NCBI GenBank assembly: GCA_027488755.1
Contig: JAIYAZ010000047.1
Span: 1 to 64,000, forward strand
DNA: 64,000 nt
Source of the DNA: Verrucomicrobiaceae bacterium
GTDB lineage: Bacteria; Verrucomicrobiota; Verrucomicrobiia; Chthoniobacterales; JAATET01
Direction: 5' to 3'
A program made the translations under genes and the position numbers. The first letter of the stretch is position 1; every line of letters starts with the position of its first letter. This document shows positions 42,601-51,789 of the stretch, piece by piece. Below the pieces are notes generated by a model. That model saw nothing but the letters and a program-made list of their open reading frames with translations, was not told the origin of the DNA and searched no databases.

Positions 42601-43688
42601 TCGAACACCGACAGATCCCACGCGTCGTGCCAGGTGATCGTGAAGCGGTCCGGGCCGAAGACGATGGGCAGCCACACGTAGCCGCTGCGGCAGTGATCCT
42701 CCGGTCGCCAGGTGTCGAACATCGCGATGAACGCGCCGGGGCGGCCCTGCACCGGCAGGATGAACGTGCTCTGCGCGCCGAACGTGAGGTCGGGGCCGAG
42801 CCGGTGGCGCGGCGTCGGGCCCACGCAGGGATTCCCGAGTTCGCGCCAGGGGCCGAAGATCGAGTCGGCCACCGCCGAGCGGGCGGCGTTCGGATTCCAG
42901 CCCGTGCAATGCGACGAGAGCATCCAGTAGCGGCCGGCGTGTTTGCAGAGCGCTGGGGCCTCGTGCCAGAGATACTCGAAGATGCGCGTCCACCGCCCCG
43001 TGTGGGTGAGGTGATCCGGCGCAAGCTGCGAGAGGTGCAGGGCGGCATTCTCCTCCGAGGAGAAGACGTGGTAGGCCGTGCCGTCGTCGTCCACGAAGAG
43101 CGTCATGTCCTTCGCCATCTGGCCGCCGTAAAAATCGCGCGCCAGAAAGTTCATCCGCGCCCGGTCCGGGTGCGGGCTGCCCCAGAACGCCGTGCCCAGC
43201 AGCTTCTGCGCCTCCTCGAGTCCATCGCGCTGTTCGGCGGTGACGTTTAGCGGCCAGGTGCCGGCGTCGGGCCGCAGCGAACGCAGGAAGCGGTAGGGGC
43301 CGGCGGGATGCTCCGCCACGGCGAGTCCGCTGCGGGCGGCCTTGCGTCCGTGGCCCTTTAACTCGAGGTGGAACCACATGACGAACTGCCCGGTGCTCGC
43401 GCTGCGAATCACCTTGGGCCGCTCCAGAATGCAGCCGCGGGTGATGTCGCTCGCGGGATCGTCCACCATCTCCAGCGCGATGCCGCGGTCGGTCCAGTTG
43501 TAGAGATCGGTCGAGGAATAAACGTGCACGCCGACCTCGCAGGTGTCGCCATCCTCCTTGTGCTCGCCGAACCAGTAATAGACGCCCTCGTGAAACAGGA
43601 CGCCCCCGCCGTGGGCGTTGATGGGCACGCCGTTATTGTCGAGCCAGGGTTCGTCGGGAAGGAACTGCGTGCGGGGGGTGGGGGACAT
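42597..43688 (-). CDS. Cytoplasmic GH43-like glycosidase (exo-beta-1,3-galactanase-like)
   Basis: 363 residues. Five-bladed beta-propeller glycosidase. The opening NNGVPINAHGGGVLFHEGVYYWFGEHK segment and DMTLFVDDDGTAYHVFSSEENA resemble the GH43 subfamily containing exo-beta-1,3-galactanases (GH43_24-like, recalled). WHEAPALCKHAGRYWML supplies the conserved Glu. There is no signal peptide, so it would act on imported oligosaccharides. It lies 10 bases downstream of the queA stop on the same strand and may be co-transcribed, with no obvious functional link. Confidence 0.8.
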   Translation of the reverse strand: MSPTPRTQFLPDEPWLDNNGVPINAHGGGVLFHEGVYYWFGEHKEDGDTCEVGVHVYSSTDLYNWTDRGIALEMVDDPASDITRGCILERPKVIRSASTGQFVMWFHLELKGHGRKAARSGLAVAEHPAGPYRFLRSLRPDAGTWPLNVTAEQRDGLEEAQKLLGTAFWGSPHPDRARMNFLARDFYGGQMAKDMTLFVDDDGTAYHVFSSEENAALHLSQLAPDHLTHTGRWTRIFEYLWHEAPALCKHAGRYWMLSSHCTGWNPNAARSAVADSIFGPWRELGNPCVGPTPRHRLGPDLTFGAQSTFILPVQGRPGAFIAMFDTWRPEDHCRSGYVWLPIVFGPDRFTITWHDAWDLSVFD

Positions 43689-43698
43689 GCCCCCGTAT

Positions 43699-44670
43699 CT
43701 ACACGATGAGCATGCAGTCGCCGTAGCTGAAAAAGCGGTAGCGTTCGCGCACGGCCTCCTCGTAGGCGGCGAGCACGGCTTCGCGGCCGGCGAGGGCGCT
43801 GACGAGCATGATGAGCGTGGACTTCGGGAGGTGGAAGTTCGTGAGGAGCGCGCCGACGCGTTGGAACTCGTAGGGCGGGCGCAGGAAGATCGCCGTGCGG
43901 TCGGAGCAGGGGGTGAACGGGCCGGGCGGCTGGCTTTCGAGCACGCGGGTGGTGGTCGTGCCGATGGCGACGATGCGGGCGGCGGCGTTCAGCCCGGCGG
44001 CGCAGTCGGCGTCGATGGTGTAGCGCTCCTCGTGCATGACGTGCTCGGCGATGTTCTCGGTCTTGACCGGCAGGAACGTCCCGGCGCCGACGTGCAGCGT
44101 GAGAAAGCTGTGGGGGAGGCGCGTGAGAATTTCCGGGGTGAAGTGGAGGCCCGCCGTGGGCGCGGCCACCGAGCCTTCGGGGCCGGCGTAGACGGTCTGG
44201 TAGCGTTCGTCGTCCTGCCGGTCGGCGGGGCGGTGCATGTAGGGGGGGATGGGCAGTTCGCCGAAATGCGCGAAATCGACCGGTCCCTCCGCCGCGAGCA
44301 GTCGTTCGCCCGTGGGCAGAATTTCCGTGACGGTGAGGCGCGTGCCGGCGGCGGCGAGCGTGGCACCCACGCGGAAGCGGCGGCCGGGTTTGACCATGCA
44401 CTTCCAGACGCGGGGGGAGACTTCCTCGAGGAAGAGGAGTTCGGCCTTCGGCTGTTCGCACACGACGCGGGCGCGGACGACGCGGGAGTTATTCAGCACG
44501 ACGCGGTCGCCCGGCCGCAGGTAGGCGGGGAAGTCGGTGAACATCCGGTGCTCGACGCGGCCCGTGCGGCGGTCAAGCACGAGCATGCGCGAGGCGTCGC
44601 GCCGCGCCAGCGGGCGGTCGGCGATGAGCTCGGGTGGGAGCGCGAAGTCGTAATCGGAGAGCTGGTCCAC
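43699..44670 (-). CDS. queA: S-adenosylmethionine:tRNA ribosyltransferase-isomerase
   Basis: 323 residues from GTG at 44668-44670. Converts preQ1-modified tRNA to epoxyqueuosine. Typical features are LSDYDFALPPELIADRPL at the start, the NNSRVVRARV segment, AAPTAGLHFTPEIL and the C-terminal HLPKSTLIMLVSALAGRE. It completes a set with folE2, queE and queD at 22.8-26.1 kb. Immediately downstream of the glycosidase-glycosyltransferase fusion (19-base gap), same strand. Confidence 0.96.
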   Translation of the reverse strand: MDQLSDYDFALPPELIADRPLARRDASRMLVLDRRTGRVEHRMFTDFPAYLRPGDRVVLNNSRVVRARVVCEQPKAELLFLEEVSPRVWKCMVKPGRRFRVGATLAAAGTRLTVTEILPTGERLLAAEGPVDFAHFGELPIPPYMHRPADRQDDERYQTVYAGPEGSVAAPTAGLHFTPEILTRLPHSFLTLHVGAGTFLPVKTENIAEHVMHEERYTIDADCAAGLNAAARIVAIGTTTTRVLESQPPGPFTPCSDRTAIFLRPPYEFQRVGALLTNFHLPKSTLIMLVSALAGREAVLAAYEEAVRERYRFFSYGDCMLIV

Positions 44671-44689
44671 GACGCGAAGGAGCGCGGGG

Positions 44690-47242
44690 TTACTTCTTCT
44701 GCACGCGGGTGAGACCGACCTTCTGCGCGGCGGCCCCGACGAGTTCGGCGACGCGGCGTTTGAGGCGGAAGGCGCGATAGCCGAGCACGCCCGCGAAGAT
44801 CGCGTAGACGATCTGCGGCGCGTAGTCCCAGCCGTCCATCGAGAACTGGCGGAAGGCGAGGATACCGAGCAGCACGACGTGGAAGAGCAGCGTGGTGGCC
44901 ACCATGTGGGTGGTGAGGCGCACGCGGGTGAGGGCCTTCGGGCCGCCGTGGTATTCCGTGACGCTGAGCATTTTGATGCCCCACCAGAAGCTGCCGTAGA
45001 CCTGGACGTCCCAGTCCTTCCAGCCGGTGTCCATCGAATAGCTCCAGCCCTCGCGCTCGAGGGCGTCGATCACGGCGGGGAGCAGGGCTTCGCGGCCGGT
45101 GCCGGTTTCCTCGTTCCAGAATTCGAGGTTGGTGATGCTGCCGCCCTTCACGGGGCGGTAGCCCTCCTCGGGCGCGGCGATGACGCCGGGCGGGGTGCGC
45201 TTGAACTTCAGCCACACGTAGTAGCGCGTCCAGCCGCGGACGAGCGGCTGGGAGAGCGCGAGGAAGATCACCAGCAGGCGGGCGCGGATGGTGTCGAACC
45301 GCGGCTCAAGCTTCGCGTGGATCATGTAACTGAGCGCCACGAGCAGCGTCGCGCCGAACATGAGGTAGGGCACGATGCGCAGGAAGGGCAGGGGGATCGA
45401 GGCGACGAAGATGGCGCCGGCGAGGGTGACCCATTCGATGCTGCTCACGTAGGCGGCGATCTCGGACTGCGGCGTCGGGTAGATGCACTGGAAGAGGCCT
45501 TCGCCGAAGACGCCGTGGTAGATCACCGGGCGGTTGATGAGCCAGGTGAAGCGCGGCGCGCCGTAAATCTGCCCGCGCCATTTGGCGGTGCCGGTCGGCC
45601 CGAAGAAAACGAGGTGCTTGAAGCGGAGGAGCGACTCGGCCTCGCCGTAGCCTTCCTGCTGCTTGCGGAAGGCCTGGAGGGTGAAGCGGCGGTAGTGCCA
45701 GACGATGGCCGCGGGGCTGAAGGCGATGACCTGCCCTTCCTGCTGGAGGCGCCAGCAGAAGTCCACGTCGTCGCCGGCCTTGCGATACTCGGGGTCGAAG
45801 CCGCCGATTTTTTCGAAGGCCCATTTGTGGAAGGCCATGTTGCAGCCGGGGATGTGCTCGGCGACGACGTCGGTGAGGAGCACGTGGCTGGGGCCGCCGG
45901 GCGCGGCGCTCACGCAGGCCTGAATCCAGTCCTCGGCGGGCGGCGAGATGTTCGGCCCGCCAACGCCGCAATAGTCGCCGCTCGTGAGGGTGTGCACGAG
46001 GTAGTAGAGCCAGTCGGGGTCGGCCATGCAGTCCGAGTCCGTGTAGGCGAGAATCTCGCCGGTGGCCGCGTAGCCGCCGACGTTGCGGGCGACGGAGAGG
46101 CCCTTGTTGACCTGCTGGATGTTGACGATCCACGGGTGGCGGGCGGCGATTTCCTGCGTGTTGTCCTTCGAGCCGTCGTCTACGAGGATGACCTCGTAGT
46201 TCGGGTAATCGACCTCCTTGAGCGACTCGAGGCAGCGTTCAAGCGTCTTCGCGCCGTTGTAGGAACAGACGATGACGGAGACCTTCGGGTAGGTGGCGAG
46301 GCCGATTTTACGCGTCATCGGCTCGTCGCCGGCGAAGTAGCGCTTCACCGCGGCGAGGGCCTTTTTCGGCGTGCGGTCGCGGCGGACGAGACCGAAGTTC
46401 CAGTCCATGATCTCGTTGCCGCCGCGGAACCATTCGTCGGTCCACGCGTAGAGCACGGTGCCCGCGAGGCCGCCGCGCACGACGCTCTCGATGTGCCAGG
46501 TGAGCATTTCGGCCTGCTCCTCCTCGGGGTGGCGGATGGTGTCCATGCCGAACTCGCCCATGACGAGCGGGCGGTCTTCGGCGAGGTTTTGGAGGCGGGC
46601 GAGGTAGCGGTCGAAATCCTCCTGGCGGTGGAGGTAGACGTTGAAGGTGTAGAAATCGACGTTCTGGGGGAGCAGGTATTCCGTGGGCGGGAAGCTCGCG
46701 TAGCTGTAGAGGGCCGTGGGGTCGGCCTCGCGGGCGACGTTGATGAGCTCTTCGACGAACTCGGTCACGCGCCGCGCGCCGAGCCAGCGCACCATGCTGG
46801 TGGGGATTTCGTTGCCGACGAGGTAGCCGAAGATGGCGGGGTGACCGGCGTTTTTCGCCACGCCTTCGCGCACGGCGCGCACGACTTCGCGGCGGATTTT
46901 GCGGTCGTTGAGGAACTCGATGTGCTCGGCCCAGGGAATCGTCACCAGCACCCGCACGCCGTGCGCGGCGCAGGCGTCGAGGAACCAGCGCGGCGGCACG
47001 TAGTAGACGCGCAGGAGATTGATGCCGGTGTCGGCGATGAGGGCGAGGTCCTTCGCGAGCTTGGCGGGATCACCGAAGTGCTCGCCCTCCGCGTCGGGCG
47101 CAAAGGGACCGTAGGTCGCGCCCTTGATGAAAAACTTCCGGTCGCCTTCGAAGAAAAACTTGGCCCGCACGCGGACCTTCTGCAGGGATTGCACGGCGTT
47201 AAGGCGTATCCCGTCCGCAGCAGGATTCAATGCGAATCGCAC
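44690..47242 (-). CDS. Glycosidase-glycosyltransferase (GH clan A-like + GT2) membrane fusion
   Basis: 850 residues if started at GTG 47242; a GTG at 47194 (codon 17) is equally possible and sits right at the domain start. Residues ~30-305 form a GH2/GH5-like TIM barrel with candidate acid/base Glu145 (LVGNEIP) and nucleophile Glu230 (VMGEFGMD). Residues ~319-545 are a GT2 domain: VSVIVCSYNG, Asp355/Asp356 (VDDGS), Asp402/Asp404 (TDSD) and GDDVDFCWR. Membrane segments follow at about 604-640, 655-672 and 780-822. There is no signal peptide or membrane span before the GT2, so the glycosidase and transferase should both be cytosolic. Probably makes or trims a surface polysaccharide; a chain-editing or transglycosylating role is speculation. 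It follows an ECF sigma gene by 15 bases. Confidence 0.8.
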   Translation of the reverse strand: MRFALNPAADGIRLNAVQSLQKVRVRAKFFFEGDRKFFIKGATYGPFAPDAEGEHFGDPAKLAKDLALIADTGINLLRVYYVPPRWFLDACAAHGVRVLVTIPWAEHIEFLNDRKIRREVVRAVREGVAKNAGHPAIFGYLVGNEIPTSMVRWLGARRVTEFVEELINVAREADPTALYSYASFPPTEYLLPQNVDFYTFNVYLHRQEDFDRYLARLQNLAEDRPLVMGEFGMDTIRHPEEEQAEMLTWHIESVVRGGLAGTVLYAWTDEWFRGGNEIMDWNFGLVRRDRTPKKALAAVKRYFAGDEPMTRKIGLATYPKVSVIVCSYNGAKTLERCLESLKEVDYPNYEVILVDDGSKDNTQEIAARHPWIVNIQQVNKGLSVARNVGGYAATGEILAYTDSDCMADPDWLYYLVHTLTSGDYCGVGGPNISPPAEDWIQACVSAAPGGPSHVLLTDVVAEHIPGCNMAFHKWAFEKIGGFDPEYRKAGDDVDFCWRLQQEGQVIAFSPAAIVWHYRRFTLQAFRKQQEGYGEAESLLRFKHLVFFGPTGTAKWRGQIYGAPRFTWLINRPVIYHGVFGEGLFQCIYPTPQSEIAAYVSSIEWVTLAGAIFVASIPLPFLRIVPYLMFGATLLVALSYMIHAKLEPRFDTIRARLLVIFLALSQPLVRGWTRYYVWLKFKRTPPGVIAAPEEGYRPVKGGSITNLEFWNEETGTGREALLPAVIDALEREGWSYSMDTGWKDWDVQVYGSFWWGIKMLSVTEYHGGPKALTRVRLTTHMVATTLLFHVVLLGILAFRQFSMDGWDYAPQIVYAIFAGVLGYRAFRLKRRVAELVGAAAQKVGLTRVQKK

Positions 47243-47257
47243 CCCGCGGCGGAGGCG

Positions 47258-47830
47258 TCAAACCGGCGATCCGATGATCTTGCGCAGTCGCATCATGCCG
47301 CGGCGGATGCGGGCCTTGATGGTGCCGAGCGGCTCGCCGAGGCGCTCGGCGATCTCGTTCTGGGTGAGGCCGCCGAAGTAGGCCATCTCGATGACCTCGC
47401 GCTGCTCGTCGTTGAGCTTGAGCACGGCCGCGCGGACCATGGCGCCCTTTTCCTGGGAATCGACGTCGTCGAAGGGACGGCGGTCGTGGATGAAATCGTC
47501 CTGGTCGGCCTCGGCGGTGGCCTCTTCGCGCAGGCGGATGCGGCGCTGCACGGAGCGGATGCGGTCGATGGCCTTGTTTCGCGTCATCGTCACCGCCCAG
47601 GTGAGCGGCTTGCCGCGGGTGACGTCATACATCGGCGCCTTTTCCCAGATCATGAAAAAGACCTCCTGGGCGACCTCCTCGGCGTCGGCCACGTCGTTCA
47701 AAACGCGCAGCGCCGTCGAATAAATGATGCCCGAGTATTTTTCGTAGAACTCCTCGAACGCGGCGCGATCCGCCATGGCAATCCGTCGGATCAACTCGAT
47801 CTCTGCCAGGTTGTCGGGGTGGAGTTCCAT
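47258..47830 (-). CDS. ECF-type RNA polymerase sigma factor
   Basis: 190 residues. Region 2 (about 20-95) includes ADAEEVAQEVFFMIWEKAP and a helix with TMTRNKAIDRIRS. Region 4 (about 130-185) has LNDEQREVIEMAYFGGLTQNEIAERLGEPLGTIKARIRRGMMRLR. It resembles the SigK-like ECF group, which is normally paired with an RskA-type anti-sigma gene, but none follows. Instead the glycosidase-glycosyltransferase fusion is downstream by 15 bases, suggesting the sigma factor controls envelope polysaccharide synthesis. Confidence 0.93.
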   Translation of the reverse strand: MELHPDNLAEIELIRRIAMADRAAFEEFYEKYSGIIYSTALRVLNDVADAEEVAQEVFFMIWEKAPMYDVTRGKPLTWAVTMTRNKAIDRIRSVQRRIRLREEATAEADQDDFIHDRRPFDDVDSQEKGAMVRAAVLKLNDEQREVIEMAYFGGLTQNEIAERLGEPLGTIKARIRRGMMRLRKIIGSPV

Positions 47831-47979
47831 GACGGGGTATAAGATGCGCTAATGATTGACGCGCGCCAAGGGTTTTAGCGGTTTCTCCCCCGAAAGGAGG
47901 GGGAATTGGCGGGAATTTCTTCCCATGGGCAAGCTGCGGCCGGGGCTGGGTGCATGCGGAAGAGAGGGCCGGTATGGCA

Positions 47980-48765
47980 TCAGGCGCGCGGAGTCATTCC
48001 CTGCATCACCAACTGCATGACGCGCACGCGGCCCCAGCGGGGCAGCAGGGCGAGCGAGTAGGTCAGGAATTTGGACAAGCCGCCGGGGACCACCGTCGTC
48101 CGCCGACCCATCGAGTGGAGCGTTTCGCGAGCCACCGTGGCGGGGGACATCGCCTTTCCGATTTTCATGCCGGCACGGGTTCCGAACTCGCTTGCCACCG
48201 GGCCCGGGGCGCTGGCCATCACGTGCACGCCGTGCGGCGAGAGTTCGTGGTGCAGGCCCTCGGCCAGCGATTGAACGTAGGCCTTCGTGGCGGCGTAATG
48301 CGCGGCCCGGGGCACGCCCTGGAAGCCGACGATCGAGCCGAGCAGGACGATGCCTCCGCGCCCGCGGGCGGCCATGCGCGGGGCGCAGTGCCGGGCCAGC
48401 ATCATCGGGGCGCGGCAGTTGACGGCGAGCATGGCCAGCTCTTCCTCGATCCGGGCATCCACAAAATCCCCGGAGGTTCCAAACCCGGCCGCCGCGATCA
48501 GGAGGCCCACGTCCATCCCCGCGATCGTGGAGATCACGCGCTCCACCTCCGTTCGCAGCGCGAGGTCGGCGGGCAGCACCAGGCATTCGGTTTTCAGCTC
48601 ATCCGCGAGGGACTCGAGTTCCGGCTGCCGGCGCGCGACCAGAATGAGATTCAGGCCGGCCGCGGCAAGCTGGCGCGCGAATTCCCGCCCGATGCCGGAG
48701 GATGCGCCGGTGACGATGGCCCAGGGGCCGTAGGTGTTTTTGAAGGATGGGTCGTGGGTTTTCAT
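47980..48765 (-). CDS. Short-chain dehydrogenase/reductase
   Basis: 261 residues. Classical SDR: nucleotide motif TGASSGIG near residue 19, the central NCRAPMMLARH region and the catalytic YAATK (Tyr-x3-Lys). Resembles DltE/YqjQ-like ketoreductases; the substrate is unknown. It begins 6 bases after the outer-membrane channel gene and is probably the last gene of the TetR-regulated efflux operon, so it may modify a toxic aldehyde or ketone that the pump also handles (inference). Confidence 0.85.
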   Translation of the reverse strand: MKTHDPSFKNTYGPWAIVTGASSGIGREFARQLAAAGLNLILVARRQPELESLADELKTECLVLPADLALRTEVERVISTIAGMDVGLLIAAAGFGTSGDFVDARIEEELAMLAVNCRAPMMLARHCAPRMAARGRGGIVLLGSIVGFQGVPRAAHYAATKAYVQSLAEGLHHELSPHGVHVMASAPGPVASEFGTRAGMKIGKAMSPATVARETLHSMGRRTTVVPGGLSKFLTYSLALLPRWGRVRVMQLVMQGMTPRA

Positions 48766-48771
48766 AAAGTA

Positions 48772-50175
48772 TCAGCCCTGCCAGCCGCCGCCCAGGGAGC
48801 GGTAGAGGCTCACGAGCGCGAGGCGGGCCTCGGTCTCGCTGGTGACAAGCTGGGCCTCGGCGGAGAGCCGGGTGAGCTCGGCCTGCAGCACGGTGAGGAA
48901 GTCCTCGAGGCCGCGCTCGTAGCGGGTGCGCGCCAACGAGGTCGCGTCGCGGCTGCTGGTGACCGCCAGTTTGAGGGACGCGGTGCGCTGCTGCTCGTAG
49001 GTCCAGAGGGTGACCTGCTCGCTGACTTCCCGCGCGGCGCCGAGCACGGTTTGTTCGAAAGTGGCGACGAGTTCGTCGTTGCGGGCCCTGACCTGGCGGA
49101 CCTGCGCCAGCACGCGCCAGAAGTCGAGGCCGGTCCAGGTGACCGCCGGGCCGAATGAGTATCCGCCCGCGCCGGGGGCAAAGAGTCCGGCGAAGCTGGC
49201 GGCATCGAGGCGCACGCCGCCGTTGAAGGAAAACCGGGGCAACAGATCGGCCTCGGTCACGCCGATGCGCGCCGTGGTCGCGGCCACGCGCTCGGCGGCG
49301 GCGCGCACATCCGGCCGGCGGATGAGGAGATCGGAGGGAATGCCGCCCGCAACCGCCGCGGGCATGGGGGGCAGCGGGGCCGGGCGCAGGAGCTCGGCGC
49401 GACGGTAGCCGGGGGCCTGGCCGAGAAGCAGCGCGATGCGGTCGGCGGTGGTCTCAATGGTGGCTTTGAAGGTCGGCACGGCCGCCACGGCGAGCTGGAG
49501 GTTCGCGCGGGATTGATCGAGCTCGACCTGCGTGATTTGGCCGGAGGCGAGCAGCGATTCGTTGAGAGCGACGATGTCGCGGAACGTGTCCGCGTTCGCC
49601 TCCTGCACGGCGAGGCGGGCCTGCGCGCCCCGCAGCTCCACGTAACGCCGTCCGACCTCCGCGCTGACGACGGCGAGAACGTCCTCGCGGTCGAATAACG
49701 CCGCGCGGGCATCGGCGGAGGCCGCCTGCACCTGCCGCCGCACCCGCCCGAAGATGTCGAGTTCCCACGTCGCGTCGACCGCGCCGGTGAAGAGTCCGCC
49801 GACCTGCATGGGCTGGCCCTGGTTGAGGTTTTCGTTGGTCTGCGTCTGCGTCCACGAGCCGCTGGCGGCCGGGGCCGGGAACAGGGCCGCGCTTTCGACC
49901 GCGACGAAGGCGCGCGACTGCCGCACGCGGGCCTCGGCGGCCTTCACGTCGAGGTTTGAGCGGCGGACTTCGGCGATGAGGCTGCGCAGGGTGGCGTCGC
50001 CGAACTGATTCCACCAATCGCGGGTGGCGGCCGCGCGGGTGAGCCGCTTTGCTCCGGAGCCATCCCACCGGGATTTTTCGGCGAGGGGCGTTGCGGGTTG
50101 CTGGTAGTTCGGCCCGACGGCGCAGCCGGCGAGCGCGAGGGCAAGGGCGAGAGCGGTGAGGCTTGGGGTTTTCAT
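48772..50175 (-). CDS. NodT/TolC-type outer-membrane efflux lipoprotein
   Basis: 467 residues from ATG at 50173-50175. Lipoprotein signal with lipobox LAGC (Cys18), then GPNYQQPATP typical of NodT-family RND/ABC outer-membrane factors. Two OEP repeats follow with long coiled-coil helices (SNLDVKAAEARVRQSRA and the matching C-terminal copy). Forms a trimeric export channel. The ATG overlaps the stop of the HlyD gene. Confidence 0.92.
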   Translation of the reverse strand: MKTPSLTALALALALAGCAVGPNYQQPATPLAEKSRWDGSGAKRLTRAAATRDWWNQFGDATLRSLIAEVRRSNLDVKAAEARVRQSRAFVAVESAALFPAPAASGSWTQTQTNENLNQGQPMQVGGLFTGAVDATWELDIFGRVRRQVQAASADARAALFDREDVLAVVSAEVGRRYVELRGAQARLAVQEANADTFRDIVALNESLLASGQITQVELDQSRANLQLAVAAVPTFKATIETTADRIALLLGQAPGYRRAELLRPAPLPPMPAAVAGGIPSDLLIRRPDVRAAAERVAATTARIGVTEADLLPRFSFNGGVRLDAASFAGLFAPGAGGYSFGPAVTWTGLDFWRVLAQVRQVRARNDELVATFEQTVLGAAREVSEQVTLWTYEQQRTASLKLAVTSSRDATSLARTRYERGLEDFLTVLQAELTRLSAEAQLVTSETEARLALVSLYRSLGGGWQG

Positions 50176-51089
50176 CGGGTCGAGAGCGCGGGGGTTTTGG
50201 GGGCGGGCACGAAGACGTCCATCTGCTGGCCGACGAAGATGCCGGCAGTGCCGGCGGGCAGGGCGTAGATGATCTGGACGACGCGGGTGTCCACGCGTTC
50301 GTCGGGGTTGCCGGTGAGCGACTGCTTCGGGCGCACGTAGGGCTCGACGCGGACGAATTCCAGGGGCACGCGGAGATCGCCGCGACCGCGCGGGCTCGCG
50401 GTGGCGCTGGCCCCGGCCGGGACGCGCCACGCGAGGTCCTCGGGGATGTCGGCCCGGAGGTGCAGGCGCGTGGTGTCCCCCATCACCACGAGGGGCGGAT
50501 CGATCCGGCCCGCGGGCGCAAATTCCCCGGGTCGCGCCTCGACCCGGAGAATCTCCCCGTCGATGGGGGCCCGGATGCGCTGGCGTTCGATTTCGACCGT
50601 GAGGCGGGTGACTTCGGCCTGGGTGCGGGCGGCGTCGGCGTCGGCCCGCGCGGCCTCGAATTTCCGGGTCTCAAGCTCCTCCTTGCGGATGGCGCGCGGA
50701 TCCTTGATGCCCTCGAGCAGTTCGAGCTTCATGCGGGCGTCGCCGGCGTTCGCGCGGGCGGCGTCCAGCGCGCTGCGGGCCGTGGCGAGATCGGCCTCGA
50801 GGTGCCGGGTTTCGAGGGTGAAGAGCACGTCGCCCCGTTTCACGTGATCGTGCGGGGCCACGGCGACCGCGGCGATGACGCCGGACACGGGGTTCGCGAT
50901 GGCGAGGTTCTCGCTGCGGGGCTCGACGAGCCCGCTGCCGGCGATGGCGCGCGGGGTGGGCGCCGCGGGCGGGGGACTCAAGGGCGGAGCGGAACGCGGG
51001 CGCGGGGCCATGATCCAGACGGCGACAAGCGCGAAGGCGAGGACGCCGCCGGCGACAAAAACGAGGCGGAGTTGCTGGGCGAGTTTCAT
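50172..51089 (-). CDS. HlyD/DevB-like membrane-fusion protein
   Basis: 305 residues. One N-terminal membrane anchor (about 8-28), a lipoyl-like half (SGVIAAVAVAPHDHVKRGDVLFTLE), a coiled coil (about 95-175) and a second lipoyl half with beta-barrel (RIRAPIDGEILRVEARPGEF). Links the inner-membrane ABC pump to the outer-membrane channel. Overlaps both neighbours by 4 bases, so it is translationally coupled. Resembles DevB. Confidence 0.9.
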   Translation of the reverse strand: MKLAQQLRLVFVAGGVLAFALVAVWIMAPRPRSAPPLSPPPAAPTPRAIAGSGLVEPRSENLAIANPVSGVIAAVAVAPHDHVKRGDVLFTLETRHLEADLATARSALDAARANAGDARMKLELLEGIKDPRAIRKEELETRKFEAARADADAARTQAEVTRLTVEIERQRIRAPIDGEILRVEARPGEFAPAGRIDPPLVVMGDTTRLHLRADIPEDLAWRVPAGASATASPRGRGDLRVPLEFVRVEPYVRPKQSLTGNPDERVDTRVVQIIYALPAGTAGIFVGQQMDVFVPAPKTPALSTR

Positions 51090-51784
51090 TGCGGTTCGTG
51101 GTGGTTGGTTTCGGAATGGGTGATGCGGCCGTCCTCCATGTGCGTGATGACGTGGGCGAACGGGAAAATGCGGTTGTCGTGGGTGACGACGAGCACGGCG
51201 CGGTCGGGGGAGAGCGCGGCGGCGGCGAGCATTTCCATGACGGCGTGGCCGGTGTGGGCGTCGAGCGCGGCGGTGGGTTCGTCGCAGATGAGGAGCGCCG
51301 GGTCGTGCACGAGGGCGCGGGCGATTGCGACGCGCTGCTGCTGGCCGCCGGAGAGTTCGGCGGGGCGGGCGTCCGCGCGGTGGGTCATTTCCAGGCGGCC
51401 CAGGACCTCTCGGGCCCGCGCGACGGCCCGGGCGTAGGGCACGCCGTCGGCGAAGAGCGGGACGGCGGCGTTTTCCGCGGCGGTGAGGCTGGGCAGCAGG
51501 TTGTATTGCTGGAAGACGAAGCCCAGGTTGCGGCGGCGGAAGGCGGCCTGGCGGTCGGGGGAGAGGGTGTCGATGTCCTCCCCGAGGACTTCAACGCGGC
51601 CGCTGGTGCGGTTCAGCAGTCCGGTGATGACCGAGAGCAGCGTGGTTTTTCCGCAGCCGCTCGGCCCCACGAGCATGCTGATGGCCCCGGTGGAGATTTC
51701 GAGGTCGATGCCCCGGAGCACTGGGGTGCGGGTGGCCCCGGTGCCGAATTCCTTGGTGAGTTGATGGCAGTGGACGGCGGTCAT
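51086..51784 (-). CDS. ABC transporter ATP-binding protein (DevA/MacB-like)
   Basis: 232 residues from ATG at 51782-51784. Walker A GPSGCGKT at 40-47, the Q-loop in FVFQQYNLLPSLTA, signature LSGGQQQRVAIARAL, Walker B LLICDEPTAALD and the H-loop VVTHD. Belongs to the LolD/MacB/DevA class that powers mechanotransmission permeases. Five bases after the permease gene. Confidence 0.95.
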   Translation of the reverse strand: MTAVHCHQLTKEFGTGATRTPVLRGIDLEISTGAISMLVGPSGCGKTTLLSVITGLLNRTSGRVEVLGEDIDTLSPDRQAAFRRRNLGFVFQQYNLLPSLTAAENAAVPLFADGVPYARAVARAREVLGRLEMTHRADARPAELSGGQQQRVAIARALVHDPALLICDEPTAALDAHTGHAVMEMLAAAALSPDRAVLVVTHDNRIFPFAHVITHMEDGRITHSETNHHEPQ

Positions 51785-51789
51785 GATGA

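Noticed and set aside
44879-47842. 987-codon plus-strand frame opposite the GH-GT2 fusion and sigma gene
   Set aside because: Antisense shadow. The minus strand carries clear GT2, glycosidase and sigma motifs.
47886-47904. Hairpin TCCCCC / GGGGGA between the SDR and sigma genes
   Set aside because: Only six base pairs and no T-run on either strand; not supported as a terminator.
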